From assembly GCA_028826165.1 (NCBI GenBank), contig JAPDFW010000105.1:1-64000 (forward strand): a DNA stretch of 64,000 nucleotides. The letters are read 5' to 3'. Below the pieces are notes generated by a model. It worked only from the letters and a program-made list of their open reading frames with translations, ran no database searches and had not been told where the DNA came from. Source of the stretch: Anaeramoeba ignava. Taxonomy: Eukaryota; Metamonada; Anaeramoebidae. Of this stretch, positions 11,441 to 22,930 are shown piece by piece. The number at the start of each line of letters is the position of its first letter. The first letter of the stretch is position 1. A program made the translations under genes and the position numbers.

Positions 11441-13405
11441 TTATTTTTTGAAAATGGAATTAATGAAAAAAATTGTTTTTAAAACTGTTTTTTGTAAAAT
11501 ATAAAATTCTTTTTCTACTCTTTCTTTTTCTTTTTCTTTTTGATTTCTTTTAGATTTTTTTTCATTTTGATTTTGATTATTAAATTTGTTAATTAATAAA
11601 TCAAATAAATTTGGATTTGTTTGATTTAATTGAAAATGATCAATTCCAATTTGAATTTCATTAATTATTTGTTTTGTAATTTCAATTTCTTCTTTAATTT
11701 GATTTGAATAAATCCAATATTCTAATATTTGAAATGATTTATTACTTAATTCACTATAATCTGTAACTTTATTAGAAGTATCATTTGTTACAGATAAAAA
11801 CATTCCTCGATATAATTCACTTCTCATTATTAATATTAATTTAGGAAATTTATATTGTTTTTCTTTTCTTTCAATTATAAAATCTTTTTCATTTTCATTT
11901 TCATTTTCATTTAAATAAATTCTTTTCATTGTTTCTTCAATTTTTTCATTAGAATTTATAATTTCTTTAATTTCAAAATATAATTTTGGATTTATTATGG
12001 AATTGTTTGAATAAATCATTTCAAATATTTGATTTGATTCTTTAATTGATTTTTTTGAAATAATTTCTTGAAGTTTTTCAATTTGATTTTGATTTTGATT
12101 TAATCTATATTTTAATATTAATTTATGAGCTTCAATTATTTCTTCATTTTTGGTTTTAAATGAAATATCACAAAATTCTTTTCTTTCAAATAGTTTTATC
12201 AAATCTTCTTCAAGATTGGAAAAAGAATGAGGAGAATAATAAAGAAATGATTTGAAATATCCACAATAAATATGATAATTAGAAATATTTTCATTAAATC
12301 TTAATTTAGGAAGTTCAATTTGAATTGGAATTGATTGAATCCAATTTGTATTTTCGGTTCCTAATTGGCCATATTCATTTAAACCAAATCCTATTAATTT
12401 TGAATTGGAAGTTAAAATCAAAGTATGATATTGCCCAACAGAAAAATCAAGAATATTATCATCATTTTCAAATAAAGATGATTTGATTTCAGTAAATTCA
12501 TAAGTATCTTTGTATGAGCCATGCCCGTTATATTTCCAATCACCACATGAATAAAGTTTTCTTTTTGTTTTAAATTCAATCAACATTAATGAATGAAAAT
12601 TTCCACATTGAATATCAATTATTTTGCCTTTTGGAATATTTTGGATTTTGGTTAATTTATTGATTTTTTTTTCTTCTTTTCTTGATTCTCCTAATCCAAC
12701 TTGACCATATTGATTATCACCACATCCAAATAATTCTTGATTTGAATTTAAAAGAAAAACATGATTTGAAGCATTTCCTGAAAATATTTTAGAAACATTT
12801 TTCATCATTAAAATTGGTTTTTCTGTTTTTTTAAGTATTTTAGAATCAAAACCAAGTTGACCAAATTGATTTAAACCAATTCCATAAACATTTTGGTTTG
12901 AAGTTAATAAGTAAATTGAAAAATATCCAGCAACAATATCTTCAATTATTCTATCATTTTTATCTTCAATTAATGATGAAATATTGATAAATTCATTTGG
13001 ATTTTCTGAATCAGTGTCTTCTTCTTTGACAAATACATTTCCTTCTAATGTTAAAATAGCTTCATTTTGATAATCAACAGTTACTTTTTGAATATTTTCT
13101 TCAATTTGTATTTTTTCAGGATTTTGATTTGAATCTTCTTCTTCATTTAAATATTCTATTGCTTTTCCATTTTTAAAAAGGAAAATTGTTGAAAAAGTTG
13201 ATGATGAAATTTGTTTAATTTGTTTTTCATTTTCATTTTCATTTTCATTTTCATTTTCATTTTCATTTTCATTTTCATTTTCATTTTCATTTTCATTTTC
13301 ATTTTCATTTTCAAATTTAAATTGAATTGGTTTTGTTATTTTATTTGGTTCATTTTTGAAAAGAATTGGATATTGATTTGAACCAAAAAATAAAATTTCA
13401 TTCAT
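11441..13405 (-). CDS. RCC1-repeat / BTB protein (654 aa), left copy 2
   Basis: Tandem head-to-tail paralogue of 9640-11397 with the same RCC1 then BTB layout. It differs by a long Glu-Asn run near residues 33-60, encoded by a GAAAAT hexamer repeat (13215-13312), and by a C-terminal extension of about 35 residues that is Lys/Glu-rich and then hydrophobic. It is intact. It heads the left arm; its ATG is preceded by the T-rich leader (minus sense) shared with the right-arm copy. Its A run near 12050 has seven As where the right copy has five, which marks the right copy's frame break. Confidence 0.9.
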   Translation of the reverse strand: MNEILFFGSNQYPILFKNEPNKITKPIQFKFENENENENENENENENENENENENENENEKQIKQISSSTFSTIFLFKNGKAIEYLNEEEDSNQNPEKIQIEENIQKVTVDYQNEAILTLEGNVFVKEEDTDSENPNEFINISSLIEDKNDRIIEDIVAGYFSIYLLTSNQNVYGIGLNQFGQLGFDSKILKKTEKPILMMKNVSKIFSGNASNHVFLLNSNQELFGCGDNQYGQVGLGESRKEEKKINKLTKIQNIPKGKIIDIQCGNFHSLMLIEFKTKRKLYSCGDWKYNGHGSYKDTYEFTEIKSSLFENDDNILDFSVGQYHTLILTSNSKLIGFGLNEYGQLGTENTNWIQSIPIQIELPKLRFNENISNYHIYCGYFKSFLYYSPHSFSNLEEDLIKLFERKEFCDISFKTKNEEIIEAHKLILKYRLNQNQNQIEKLQEIISKKSIKESNQIFEMIYSNNSIINPKLYFEIKEIINSNEKIEETMKRIYLNENENENEKDFIIERKEKQYKFPKLILIMRSELYRGMFLSVTNDTSNKVTDYSELSNKSFQILEYWIYSNQIKEEIEITKQIINEIQIGIDHFQLNQTNPNLFDLLINKFNNQNQNEKKSKRNQKEKEKERVEKEFYILQKTVLKTIFFINSIFKK

Positions 13406-13675
13406 TTTTGAAAAAGAAAAAAATGAAAAAAATATTTTTCTCCTTTTTTATTTAATTTTTAATTTAAAAGGAGAAAAATAAATAAAAAGAAGAAAAATTA
13501 AAATTTTTTTTTTTCATTTTTTTTTCTTTTTTTTCCCATTTTAAAAACAAAACAAAAGAAAACCCTTTTTTGTTTCTTTAATTTTTTAAATTTTTTAAAT
13601 AATTCTTAATTATCTCTTTTTAATTAAATCCCCTTCAAATTCCAAATAAAATAAAATAAAAGAAAAAAAAAAAAA

Positions 13676-16594
13676 ATGAAAATGAAAATAAAAAACAAAA
13701 AGAAAAACCAAAAAATAACGATTTTGACAATTTTGCTTTTGCTTATGACAACTATAACCAAAGAAGAAGAACACCAAGGCATAGTAAAAAATATGGAGGT
13801 ATCATTGTCATGGGCGCAGACAACAATATTAGCACCATCAGCTGGAAAGGCGAATGATTTTTTCGGAAATGCAGTGTCAATGTCAGGCGAAGTGGCAGTG
13901 ATTGGAGCTCCACGAACGCAAGTGGGAACAAATGTAAAGCAGGGAAAGGCATATGTGTATCGGAAGTCTGGATCTGCGTGGATATTAGAAGCTTCTTTAG
14001 CAGCTTCAGATGGAGCAAGTTACGATCTTTTTGGATCGAGCGTTGCAATTTTAAATGATGCCATTGTCGTTGGATCTCCAAATGCCACTGTCAGCGGGCA
14101 TTTGGGACAGGGCAAGTCATATGTTTTCAAAAAAACCACCAGTTGGTCGCAAATGCAAATTTTGACATCGACAGGAAGTCCCAACGACAAGTTTGGCAGT
14201 AGCATTGCTATCAGCTCTGATTATGTTGTCATTGGCGCCTATAACGCGCTCAGTGGTGCCAATGTCTCACAAGGGAAGGTTTATCTTTATAAAAACAACT
14301 CTGGAACCTGGAGTTATGACGTTGAGCTGTTCTCAAACGACAGTAAAGATCACGACTTCTTCGGTTACAGTGTGGGCATAAATGGAGACGTTATAGCTGT
14401 CGGAGCTCCAAATGCGCAAGTGGGCACACAAAGTTATCAAGGGAAGGCGTATGTGTTCCGGCTCGTAGAATCTTTATGGACACAAGAAGCAATGTTGGTT
14501 TCTGCTGATGGATCGCAAAACGACCGGATGGGTACCGCTGTAGACGTTTTTGGATCGTTTGTGTTTGTTGGTATCCCTTATGCTCAAGTTGGCAGCAATG
14601 ACAACGAAGGAAAGGTTGTTGTTTATGAATACAACTCCCCTTCATGGGCGGTGCTGTTTACTGTCTATTGCCAAAGCGGAGCTGATGGTACTCTTTTCGG
14701 TTCTGCTTTGCGCTTTTCAGGCGAGGTGCTTCTCGTCGGCGCTCCATGGGCAACTGTCGGAAGTAACGCGAATCAAGGGCAAGTGTTTGCGTATCGGAAA
14801 GACGGGGACTATTTCGCGTACGAAGCAACACTTCAGGCAAGCGACGGGAGAGCAGAAAACCAATTTGGAAAAAGTGTCGGAATTTCCGGCAACGTCGGGA
14901 TAGTGGGAAGTTCTATTTACGGAACAACAAGCGCAGAAGAGGGATCAACAGCATTGGTTCAGTATCAAGGAGAGGCGTATATGTTTCTGCGAACACCATC
15001 CACAATACCGCCTGTTGTTTTCCAGAAGTGCGACTCGCTGTATTCAAGCTTCAAGTGCTATTGGTACTCGCTTCTTCCGAGTGTTTATCAGTATCAGATC
15101 AAGTATCTCGAGAACTATTCGGTCATCACATCGCCATCTCTTTCAGGCGGGGTCTATTCAAAGGTTTTCTCTGCGCCAGCATATCCCGATGTGAAGGGGA
15201 ATCTTGATTGTCTGATTCAGATCCACGCTTGCAACACAACAACGGGCGAGTGTGGCGAGCCTTCTTACATCTATCCTTTGACAACCCGAATCAGCAAGCT
15301 CAACAACTTCGCATTCAACGCATCTCGCGACTCAATCCAATTCTCGTGGACTGCGCCAAATGTGCCCATTGAAGGCGGATATCCGAAATTAGACCACTAC
15401 AACATTACTTATCAAACCGGAATTTTGCCGGCAAAATCTTCCCTAATTTCCAACCAAGCAACTTCTTATTTGCTCAGCGGACTTGAATTGGTGACAAATT
15501 ATTCAATAAGCATTTTTGCCTGTCGAACATCTGCCTGCACCGGCGAAGATCAAGGCGAAGTGCAAAGCAAATGGATCTCGACAATTTTCAACGCTGTTCA
15601 AAATTTTGCGTGCTCTGTAAGCAACTACTACACAATTTCCTGCAGCTGGACACAGCCAAACGATCCGATCACGCCTTATTATTATTACCTGACCTACTCT
15701 GCAGCAACTCAAAATAATTCCGGATCAAAAAACACAACCGCAAAATCAACATCCTTCACGGCGCTATACTCGAACGTGGATTACCAAATCAGCGTGTATG
15801 CGGTTGATAAGAATTACGAGCTCGGGATTGTGTCATCAACAACCGTGAAAACAACGCAACTTCCAGTTCCAGAAGTGACAGGAACGTCAACTCAATCCGA
15901 ACAGATCCGCTACAACTTCAACACAATCTCTCAAGCAAAAGGCTACTTGATCACCCTCGACAACGGCGCGACCTGGACAAACTTCACGTCTGTATCAGTA
16001 TACTCCGGTTCCGCCACCGCGATCAAACAAAAGATCCCCGGAAACGTCGAGTATTCAACAATGATCCGCTATTGTTCCGAAATCACCTGCAATCTTGCAC
16101 TTGCTGGTTCCCCAACAAACACATCTTTGCTCACCCCTTCCCTTGGGAGCGTCTCCTCGCTCAATTGCACTGGAGGTATCGGCTCCGTTAACTGCACTTG
16201 GAATCCGCTCGTTCTTTCTGGAGGACTGCGCAAATATATTTTCTCCTACGGATCCGATTCTGTTTGTCTTTCAAATCAAACAACTCAAATTTTTCGCGAT
16301 AATCTTGTTCAAGGCGTTACTTACGAAATTGGCGTTGTTTCTTCCGCTGATTACAACTGCGACTCAAGCTCTTATTCAAGTCCTGCTACTCGTGTTTCTG
16401 TCTTCACTCTTAAATCAGAGCAATCTTCAAGTGATTCTCATTCTACTGTTGTTATTACTGCTACTCTTTGTATCTTTTTCGGTCTTATTTTGATCCTCAT
16501 TATTTTCTTCATCTCGAGAAAAAGATATAAAATTCAGGAAGAAAAAGCAAAACAAAATTTAGCCTTTAATTTGGATGAATTGGAAATTCAATAA
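13676..16594 (+). CDS. FG-GAP beta-propeller / FN3-like single-pass surface protein (972 aa)
   Basis: Intronless gene in the spacer between the arms. Residues about 14-28 are a hydrophobic signal sequence after a Lys-rich start. Seven FG-GAP repeats follow at residues ~55-440; examples are DFFGNAVSMSGEVAVIGAP and HDFFGYSVGINGDVIAVGAP. Seven is the blade number of an integrin-alpha propeller. Next comes a Cys-containing linker, then about four fibronectin-III-like domains (~535-915) with WTAP/WTQP strands and many N-x-S/T sites. A single membrane span lies at ~923-947 (CIFFGLILILIIFFIS), with a short basic tail. The role is probably cell-surface adhesion or ligand binding (inferred). The body of the gene is much GC-richer than any neighbour, with frequent GCG, CTC, CGA and GGC codons, while its first and last ~150 nt are AT-rich like the genome. 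No integrin GFFKR motif is seen. Confidence 0.92.
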   Translation: MKMKIKNKKKNQKITILTILLLLMTTITKEEEHQGIVKNMEVSLSWAQTTILAPSAGKANDFFGNAVSMSGEVAVIGAPRTQVGTNVKQGKAYVYRKSGSAWILEASLAASDGASYDLFGSSVAILNDAIVVGSPNATVSGHLGQGKSYVFKKTTSWSQMQILTSTGSPNDKFGSSIAISSDYVVIGAYNALSGANVSQGKVYLYKNNSGTWSYDVELFSNDSKDHDFFGYSVGINGDVIAVGAPNAQVGTQSYQGKAYVFRLVESLWTQEAMLVSADGSQNDRMGTAVDVFGSFVFVGIPYAQVGSNDNEGKVVVYEYNSPSWAVLFTVYCQSGADGTLFGSALRFSGEVLLVGAPWATVGSNANQGQVFAYRKDGDYFAYEATLQASDGRAENQFGKSVGISGNVGIVGSSIYGTTSAEEGSTALVQYQGEAYMFLRTPSTIPPVVFQKCDSLYSSFKCYWYSLLPSVYQYQIKYLENYSVITSPSLSGGVYSKVFSAPAYPDVKGNLDCLIQIHACNTTTGECGEPSYIYPLTTRISKLNNFAFNASRDSIQFSWTAPNVPIEGGYPKLDHYNITYQTGILPAKSSLISNQATSYLLSGLELVTNYSISIFACRTSACTGEDQGEVQSKWISTIFNAVQNFACSVSNYYTISCSWTQPNDPITPYYYYLTYSAATQNNSGSKNTTAKSTSFTALYSNVDYQISVYAVDKNYELGIVSSTTVKTTQLPVPEVTGTSTQSEQIRYNFNTISQAKGYLITLDNGATWTNFTSVSVYSGSATAIKQKIPGNVEYSTMIRYCSEITCNLALAGSPTNTSLLTPSLGSVSSLNCTGGIGSVNCTWNPLVLSGGLRKYIFSYGSDSVCLSNQTTQIFRDNLVQGVTYEIGVVSSADYNCDSSSYSSPATRVSVFTLKSEQSSSDSHSTVVITATLCIFFGLILILIIFFISRKRYKIQEEKAKQNLAFNLDELEIQ

Positions 16595-16753
16595 TTAATT
16601 AAGATTGCATTTCTTTCTTTTTTTTTTTTCTCTTTTTTCTATTCAAAAACAAAATTCAATTTCCTTTTTTTTTTCTCAACTTTTGGAAAAGAACTTTAAA
16701 ATTAAAAAATCAAAATTCCAAAATTCATTTTTTCATTTTTTTCTTTTTCAAAA

Positions 16754-18542
16754 ATGAATGAAATTATATTTTTTGGTTCAAATAAAGATCCAATTCTTAT
16801 CAAAAATGAACCAAATAGAATAAAAAAGCCAATTCAATTTAAATTTGAAAATGAAAATGAAAATGAAATTAAACAAATTTCATCAACTTTTTCAACAATT
16901 TTCCTTTTTGAAAATGGAAAAGCAATAGAATATTTAAAAGAAAATGATTCAAATCAAAATCCTGAAAAAATCCAAATTGAAGAAAATATTCAAAAAGTAT
17001 CTGCTGATTGGCGAAATGAAGCTATTTTAACAATAGAAGGAAATGTATTTGCCAAAGGAGAAGATATTAATCCAAAAAATCCAAAAGAATTTATTAATAT
17101 TTCATCATTAATTGAAGATAAAAATGATAGAATAATTGAAGATATAGTTTCTGGAGATAGTTCAATTTACTTATTAACTTCAAATCAAAATGCTTATGGA
17201 ATTGGTGATAATTATTTTGGTCAAGTTGGTTTTGATTCTAAAACACTTCCAAGAACACAAAAACCAATTTTAATGATGAAAAATGTTTCTAAAATATTTT
17301 CAGGAATTATTTCAAAAGATTTTGTTTTAAATTCAAATCAAGAATTATTTGTATGTGGATATAATAAATATGGTAAGCTTGGATTAGGAGAATCAAGAAG
17401 AGAAGATGAAATCATTAAATTAACCAAAATCCAAAATATTCCAAAAGGCAAAATAATTGATATTCAATGTGGATATAATAATTCAATAATGTTGATTGAA
17501 TTTAAAACAAAAAGAAAACTTTATTCATGTGGAGATTATCGATATAATGGACTTGGCAAAAATGAAAATACTTATGAATTTACTGAAATCAAATCATCTT
17601 TATTTGAAAATGATGATTATATTCTTGATTTTTCTATTGGTCATGCTCATAATTTGATTTTAACTTCCAATTCAAAATTAATTGGATTTGGTTTAAATCA
17701 TTATGGTCAATTAGGAACTGGAAATACAAAAAATCAATTAATTCCAATTCAAATTGAACTTCCTAAATTAAGATTTAATGAAGATATTTCTAATTATCAT
17801 ATTTCTTGTGGAAATGTAAGTTCATTTCTTTATTATTCTCCTCTTTCTTTTTCCAATCTTGAAGAAGATTTGATAAAATTATTTGAAAGAAAAGAATTTT
17901 GTGATATTTCATTTAAAACAGAAAATGGAGAAATAATCGAAGCTCATAAATTAATATTAAAATATAGATTAAATCAAAATCAAAATCAAATTGAAAAACT
18001 TCAAGAAATTATTTCAAAAATCAATTAAAGAATCAAATCAAATATTTGAAATGATTTATTCAAATAGAATAATAAATCCAAAATTATATTTTGAAATTAA
18101 AGAAATTATAAATTTAAATGAAAAAATTGAAGAAACAATGAAAAGAATTTATTTAAATGAAAATGAAAAAGAAAAAGATTTTATAATTGAAAGAAAAGAA
18201 AAGAAATATAAATTCCCTAAATTAATATTAATAATGAGAAGTGAATTATATCGAGGAATGTTTTTATCTGTAACAAATGATACTTCTAATAAAGTTACAG
18301 ATTATAGTGAATTAAGTAATAAATCATTCCAAATATTTGAATATTGGATTTATTCAAATCAAATCAAAAATGAAATTCAAATTACACAAGAAATAATTAA
18401 TGAAATTCAAATTGGAATTGATTATTTTCAATTAAATCAAACAAATCCAAATTTATTTGATTTATTAATTAAAAAATTTAATAATCAAAATCAAAATGAA
18501 AAAATTCAACAAGAAAAGAAAGAAAAATGTTTAATTTTTTAA
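16754..18542 (+). CDS. RCC1-repeat / BTB protein, right copy (one frame break)
   Basis: Right-arm counterpart of the two left RCC1-BTB genes. Residues 1-424 are in one frame (16754-18028): the propeller with repeats such as CGYNKYGKLGLG and FGLNHYGQLGTG, then the first BTB segment. The rest continues in another frame from about 17991 to the stop at 18542 and contains the conserved IMRSELYRGMFLSVTNDTS block. The break falls in an A run near 18015-18019, which has five As; the intact left copy at 11441 has seven. Either this copy is a recent pseudogene or the run length is miscalled. It is preceded by the same T-rich leader as the left copies. Confidence 0.85.
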
Positions 18543-18660
18543 AAAAGAAATTATTAATGAAATTCAAATTGGAATTGATTATTTTCAATTAAATCAAACA
18601 AATCCAAATTTATTTGATTTAATAATTAACAAATTTAATAATCAAAATCAAAATCAAAAT
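18543..18660 (+). pseudogene. Remnant of a second RCC1-BTB copy (C-terminus only)
   Basis: This stretch repeats the sequence of 18391-18500 (the end of the BTB region, IGIDYFQLNQTNPNLFDL, then NNQNQNQ) directly after the stop of the right-arm gene. The left arm has two full tandem RCC1-BTB genes, so this is best read as what is left of a tandem partner after deletion. Confidence 0.75.
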
Positions 18661-18718
18661 CAAAATTCCAAAAAAATTTTTTTTTTCATTTTTTTTCTTT
18701 TCTTTTTTTTTTAAATAA

Positions 18719-19017
18719 ATGAATCAACCCTTACTTAATAATGATAATGATACAAATAGTAATGGTAAATCTGAATCTGAATCTGAATCTGAAGATGAAA
18801 ATCAATTGGTGGTTTATGAAAGTAAATGATTTTTATCTTTAATTAAACTTTAAAAAAAAACGGAAAAATTTTTTTTCCTTTTTTTTTTCCTTTTATTTTG
18901 TTGTTCGACGATATAGATCTGCTTCCAAAACCAGAAGTCCATATTGTACCCAAGAAAAATCGAAATCAAGAAAAATCTGGAAGATTTCCAATAACAGAAA
19001 CTTATTGGGAAATGTAA
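18719..19017 (+). CDS. Small two-exon protein with Ser/Glu-rich N-terminus, right copy
   Basis: Exon 1 is 18719-18821 (phase 1 end, donor GTAAATG) and exon 2 is 18917-19017, giving 67 residues. The N-terminal part is short and acidic with a (Ser-Glu) run; exon 2 encodes the same LLPKPEVHIVPKKNR...PITETYWEM tail as the left-arm gene, with identical nucleotides. The intron's acceptor end (GTTCGACGATATAG) is also shared. The family is not recognised. The pattern of a fixed tail and swapped acidic head is discussed in the findings. Confidence 0.75.
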
Positions 19018-19290
19018 AAAAGAGTTATTTCCAAAAAAATGATCAATTTTTCAATTTTATTCATTCATTTTCTTTTTTATTTTGCTATTCTTTTTTTAAA
19101 ATAGAATTTTTAGTTTAAATCAAATAGGAAAAGAAACAAATGGAAAAAAGTAATTTTTAATTTTTAATTTTTAATTTTAATTTTAATTTTGATTTTAAAT
19201 ATGAATTATTTTATTAAAAATGGATAAAAATAAAAAATAAGATGTTCTTCTTTTTCTTGTAAAAAAATTTCCAAAACATTTGCTATTTTA

Positions 19291-22200
19291 ATGAAATCAT
19301 TAGAATTTTGGATATTTTTAATAATTTCACTTCTTTCTATACTTGGAATGACTTTACCTTCTTTAATTATTGGCAAAAAAAATCAAAATTCTGATTCCAA
19401 ATATGATTGTTGGATTTGGATTAAAATTTTCAATATTTTTTGGATTCTTTTATTATTTTTTCAAATTATTATTTTTTCAATTAGTCGAAATTTGAAAATC
19501 AAATTTTGGATCAATTTTATTCGAATTGTTAATTCCCTTATTATTCTCTTCCTTACCAGTTGGTCAATATATGGATTAGTTATTTCTATTGATAATTTTG
19601 ATAATTCAAATTCTGTAATTTATTTATTTTTATTTTGTTTAATTTATTATTAATTTATTATTTATTTTTATATTAGACAAGTTCAACTATTTCTTCTATT
19701 ATTTTTATTGAATCTTTTATTTTTATTATTATTTCTTCTTTATTTATCATTTGGTTAATTTATGAATCATTTTTCAAAGAAGGAGATTTAAAATATAAAA
19801 TGAAAATTTTATTAATTGGAATTATAACAACTATTATTATTGGATTTGGAATGGCTATTCCTTGTTTAATTATTGGAACAAAAAGTAGAAATTATTCTAA
19901 TTGGAAAATTGATTTTATTTGGATTCTTATTTTCAATATTTTTTGGATTATTACAACTTTTATTACATCTTTATCATTAATTTTGAATGGTTTTAAGAAT
20001 TTTTTCAAAAATCTTGATATACCAAAAAACCAAAAAATAATGATAACTTTTACATTAATTCCAATTATTTTCCTTTTAAGTTGGTCAATATATGGATTAG
20101 TTATTTCAGTTGATAATTTTCAAAATTCAAATTCTGTAATTTATTTATTTTTATTTAATTTTGTTTAATTTATTATTTATTTTTAATTTATTTTTATATT
20201 AGACAAGTTCAACTATTTCTTCTATTATTTTTATTGAATCTTTTATTTTTATTATTATTTCTTCTTTATTTATCATTTGGTTAATTTATGAATCATTTTT
20301 CAAAGAAGGAGATTTAAAAGATAAAATGAAAATTTTATTAATTACAATTATAACAACTATTATTATTGGATTTGTAATGGCTATTCCTTGTTTAATTATT
20401 GGAACAAAAAATAGAAATTATTCTAATTGGAAAACTGATTTTATTTGGATTCTTATTTTCAATATTTTTTGGATTATTACCATTTTTATTACATCTTTAT
20501 CATTAATTTTACATGATTTTAAGAATTTTTTCAAAAATCTTGATGAATCAAAAAACCGAGTAATTATAACTTTTACATTAATTCCAATTATTTTCCTTTT
20601 AAGTTGGTCAATATATGGATTAGTTATTTCTGTTGATAATTTTGATAATTCAAATTCTGTAATTTATTTATTTTTATTTTTATTTTGTTTAATTTTATTT
20701 AATTTATTTTTATTTTTATATTTTTATTATCAGATGCATTCAACTATTTCTTCTATTATTTTTAGTGAATCTTTTATTTTTATAATTATTTCTTCTTTAT
20801 TTATCATTTGGTTAATTTATGAATCATTTTTGGAAGAAGAAGAAGATTTTAAAGATAAAATGAAAATTTTATTAATTACAATTATAACAACTATTATTAT
20901 TGGATTTGTAATGACTATTCCTTGTTTAATTATTGGAACAAAAAATAGAAAATATTCTGATTGGAAAATTGATTTTATTTGGATTCTTATTTTCAATATT
21001 TTTTGGATTATTATCACTTTTATTACATCTTTATCTTTAATTTTACATGATTTTAAGAATTTTTTCAAAAATCTTGATGAATCAAAAAACCGAGTAATTA
21101 TAACTTTTACATTAATTCCAATTATTTTTCTTTTAAGTTGGTCAATATATGGATTAGTTATTTCAGTTGATAATTTTGATAATTCAAATTCTGTAATTTA
21201 TTTATTTTTATTTTTATTTAATTTATTTAATTTATTATTAATTTATTATTTATTTTTATTTATTTTTATATTTTTATATTAGACAAGTTCAACTATTTCT
21301 TCTATTATTTTTATTGAATCTTTTATTTTTATAATTATTTCTTCTTTATTTATCATTTGGTTAATTTATGAATCATTTTTAGAAAAAGAAGGTTTTAAAG
21401 ATAAAATGGAAATTTTATTAAGTGGGATTATAATAACTATTATTATTGGATTTGGAATAGTTATTCCTTGTTTAATTATTGGAACAAAAAATAGAAAATA
21501 TTCTGATTGGAAAACTGATTTTATTTGGATTCTTATTTTCAATATTTTTTGGATTATTATCACTTTTATTACATCTTTATATTTAATTTTACATGGTTTT
21601 AAGAATTTTTTCAAAAATCTTGATGAATCAAAAAATCAAATAATTATAACTTTTACATTAATTCCAATTATTTTTCTTTTAAGTTGGTCAATATATGGAT
21701 TAGTTATTTCTATTGATAATTTTGATAATTCAAATTCTGTAATTTATTTTTATTTTTATTTTTATTTTATTTAATTTTATATTTTTATATTTTTATTATC
21801 AGATGCATTCAACTATTTCAAAGATTATTTTTATTGAATCTTTTATTTTTATAATTATTTCTTCTTTATTTATCATTTGGTTAATTTATGAATCATTTTT
21901 GGAAGAAGAAGGTTTTAAAGATAAAATGAAAATTTTATTAAGTGGGATTATAATAACTATTATTATTGGATTTGGAATAGCTATTCCTTGTTTAATTATT
22001 GGAACAAAAAATAGAAATTATTCTAATTGGAAAACTGATTTTATTTGGATTCTTATTTTCAATATTTTTTGGATTATTATCACTTTTATTACATCTTTAT
22101 ATTTAATTTTACGTGATTTTGAGGATTTTTTCAGAGATCTTGATGAATCAAAAAATCGAGTAATGATAACTTTTACATTAATTCCAATTATTTTTCCTTT

Positions 22201-22930
22201 TAAGTTGGTCAATATATGGATTAGTTATTTCTATTGATAATTTTCAAAATTCAAATTCTGTAATTTATTTATTTTTATTTTTATTTATTTTATTTAATTT
22301 ATTATTTAATATATTTTTATATTTTTATTATCAGATGCATTCAACTATTTTAAAGATTATTTTTATTGAATCTTTTATTTTTATTATTATTATTTTCATC
22401 TGGGTATTTTTTAATTTCGTTTTTTTCCCAGATGATTCTCTGGAGAGGATAACAACAATAACATCAACTATTATTTTTGGATTTGGAATGGCTATTCCTT
22501 GTATTACAGTTTCAATTCAAGATAAAAATTGTCCTGATTTCACGAATTTTTTCACTTGGGTTATTGTTTTTAATATTTTTTGGATTCTCTTTTGTTTTTT
22601 ATTTCCTTTGTCGATAATATATGAATTTTACAATCCCGAAGAACTCCGTCCGTTGGGAGTATTCCTCAATATTCTCATTTTTCTTTTTCTTTTTGCGTGG
22701 TCAATTTATGGATGGGTTAAATATACATCTTGGGGTTCATCTGATGTAATTAAAAAATTAATTTTCTTCTTATTTTTTCTTTTATTTTCTCAAATTTTCT
22801 TTTTTTAAATATTTTTTAGAGTTCTTGTACTCACTTTAGCAACATTCTTTTATCTGAATCTATTATTTGTTCTATTTGTTGGTTTTTCAGTTGCATTAGT
22901 ATATCTCTTGTTTTAGAAAACATAGGTTGA
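19291..22930 (+). CDS. Serially repeated multi-pass membrane protein, right copy (8 exons, 6 full modules)
   Basis: Exons, all phase 0: 19291-19614, 19677-20135, 20203-20658, 20734-21192, 21283-21738, 21803-22259, 22335-22745 and 22820-22930 (stop TGA). The first exon has about three membrane segments, each middle exon about four, and the last about one, so ~28 segments in ~1040 residues. Module exons start with ATGCATTCA or ACAAGTTCA right after the acceptor and end AATTCT before GTAATTTA. The module is conserved at PCLIIGTK, WILIFNIFWI and LLSWSIYG. The seventh exon is the divergent PDDS module with a YTSWGSSD end. Exon 6 is 457 nt, one base over a multiple of three, because of an extra T near 22197; without it the frame is open. 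No family is recognised; the function is unknown, but the protein is surely an integral membrane protein. Confidence 0.75.

Larger units (their letters stand above)
1..13430. repeat. Left arm of large inverted duplication
   Basis: Read on the minus strand, this segment repeats in the same order the genes found on the plus strand at about 16720-29584: RCC1-BTB, small two-exon gene, serial membrane-module gene, BTB-ARM gene. Non-coding DNA also matches, for example the ATTAA-type repeats near 5380-5420 and 23255-23290. The arms are not identical. The left arm has two RCC1-BTB genes and five full membrane modules; the right arm has one RCC1-BTB gene plus a remnant and six modules. The first base of the window still lies inside the arm (it matches about 29050), so the true outer boundary is not visible. 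The first ~1.4 kb is much more diverged than the rest. Confidence 0.9.

Noticed and set aside
13752-16493. Several open frames on both strands inside the FG-GAP gene
   Set aside because: Shadows of the GC-richer main gene; none has a domain or fits neighbours.
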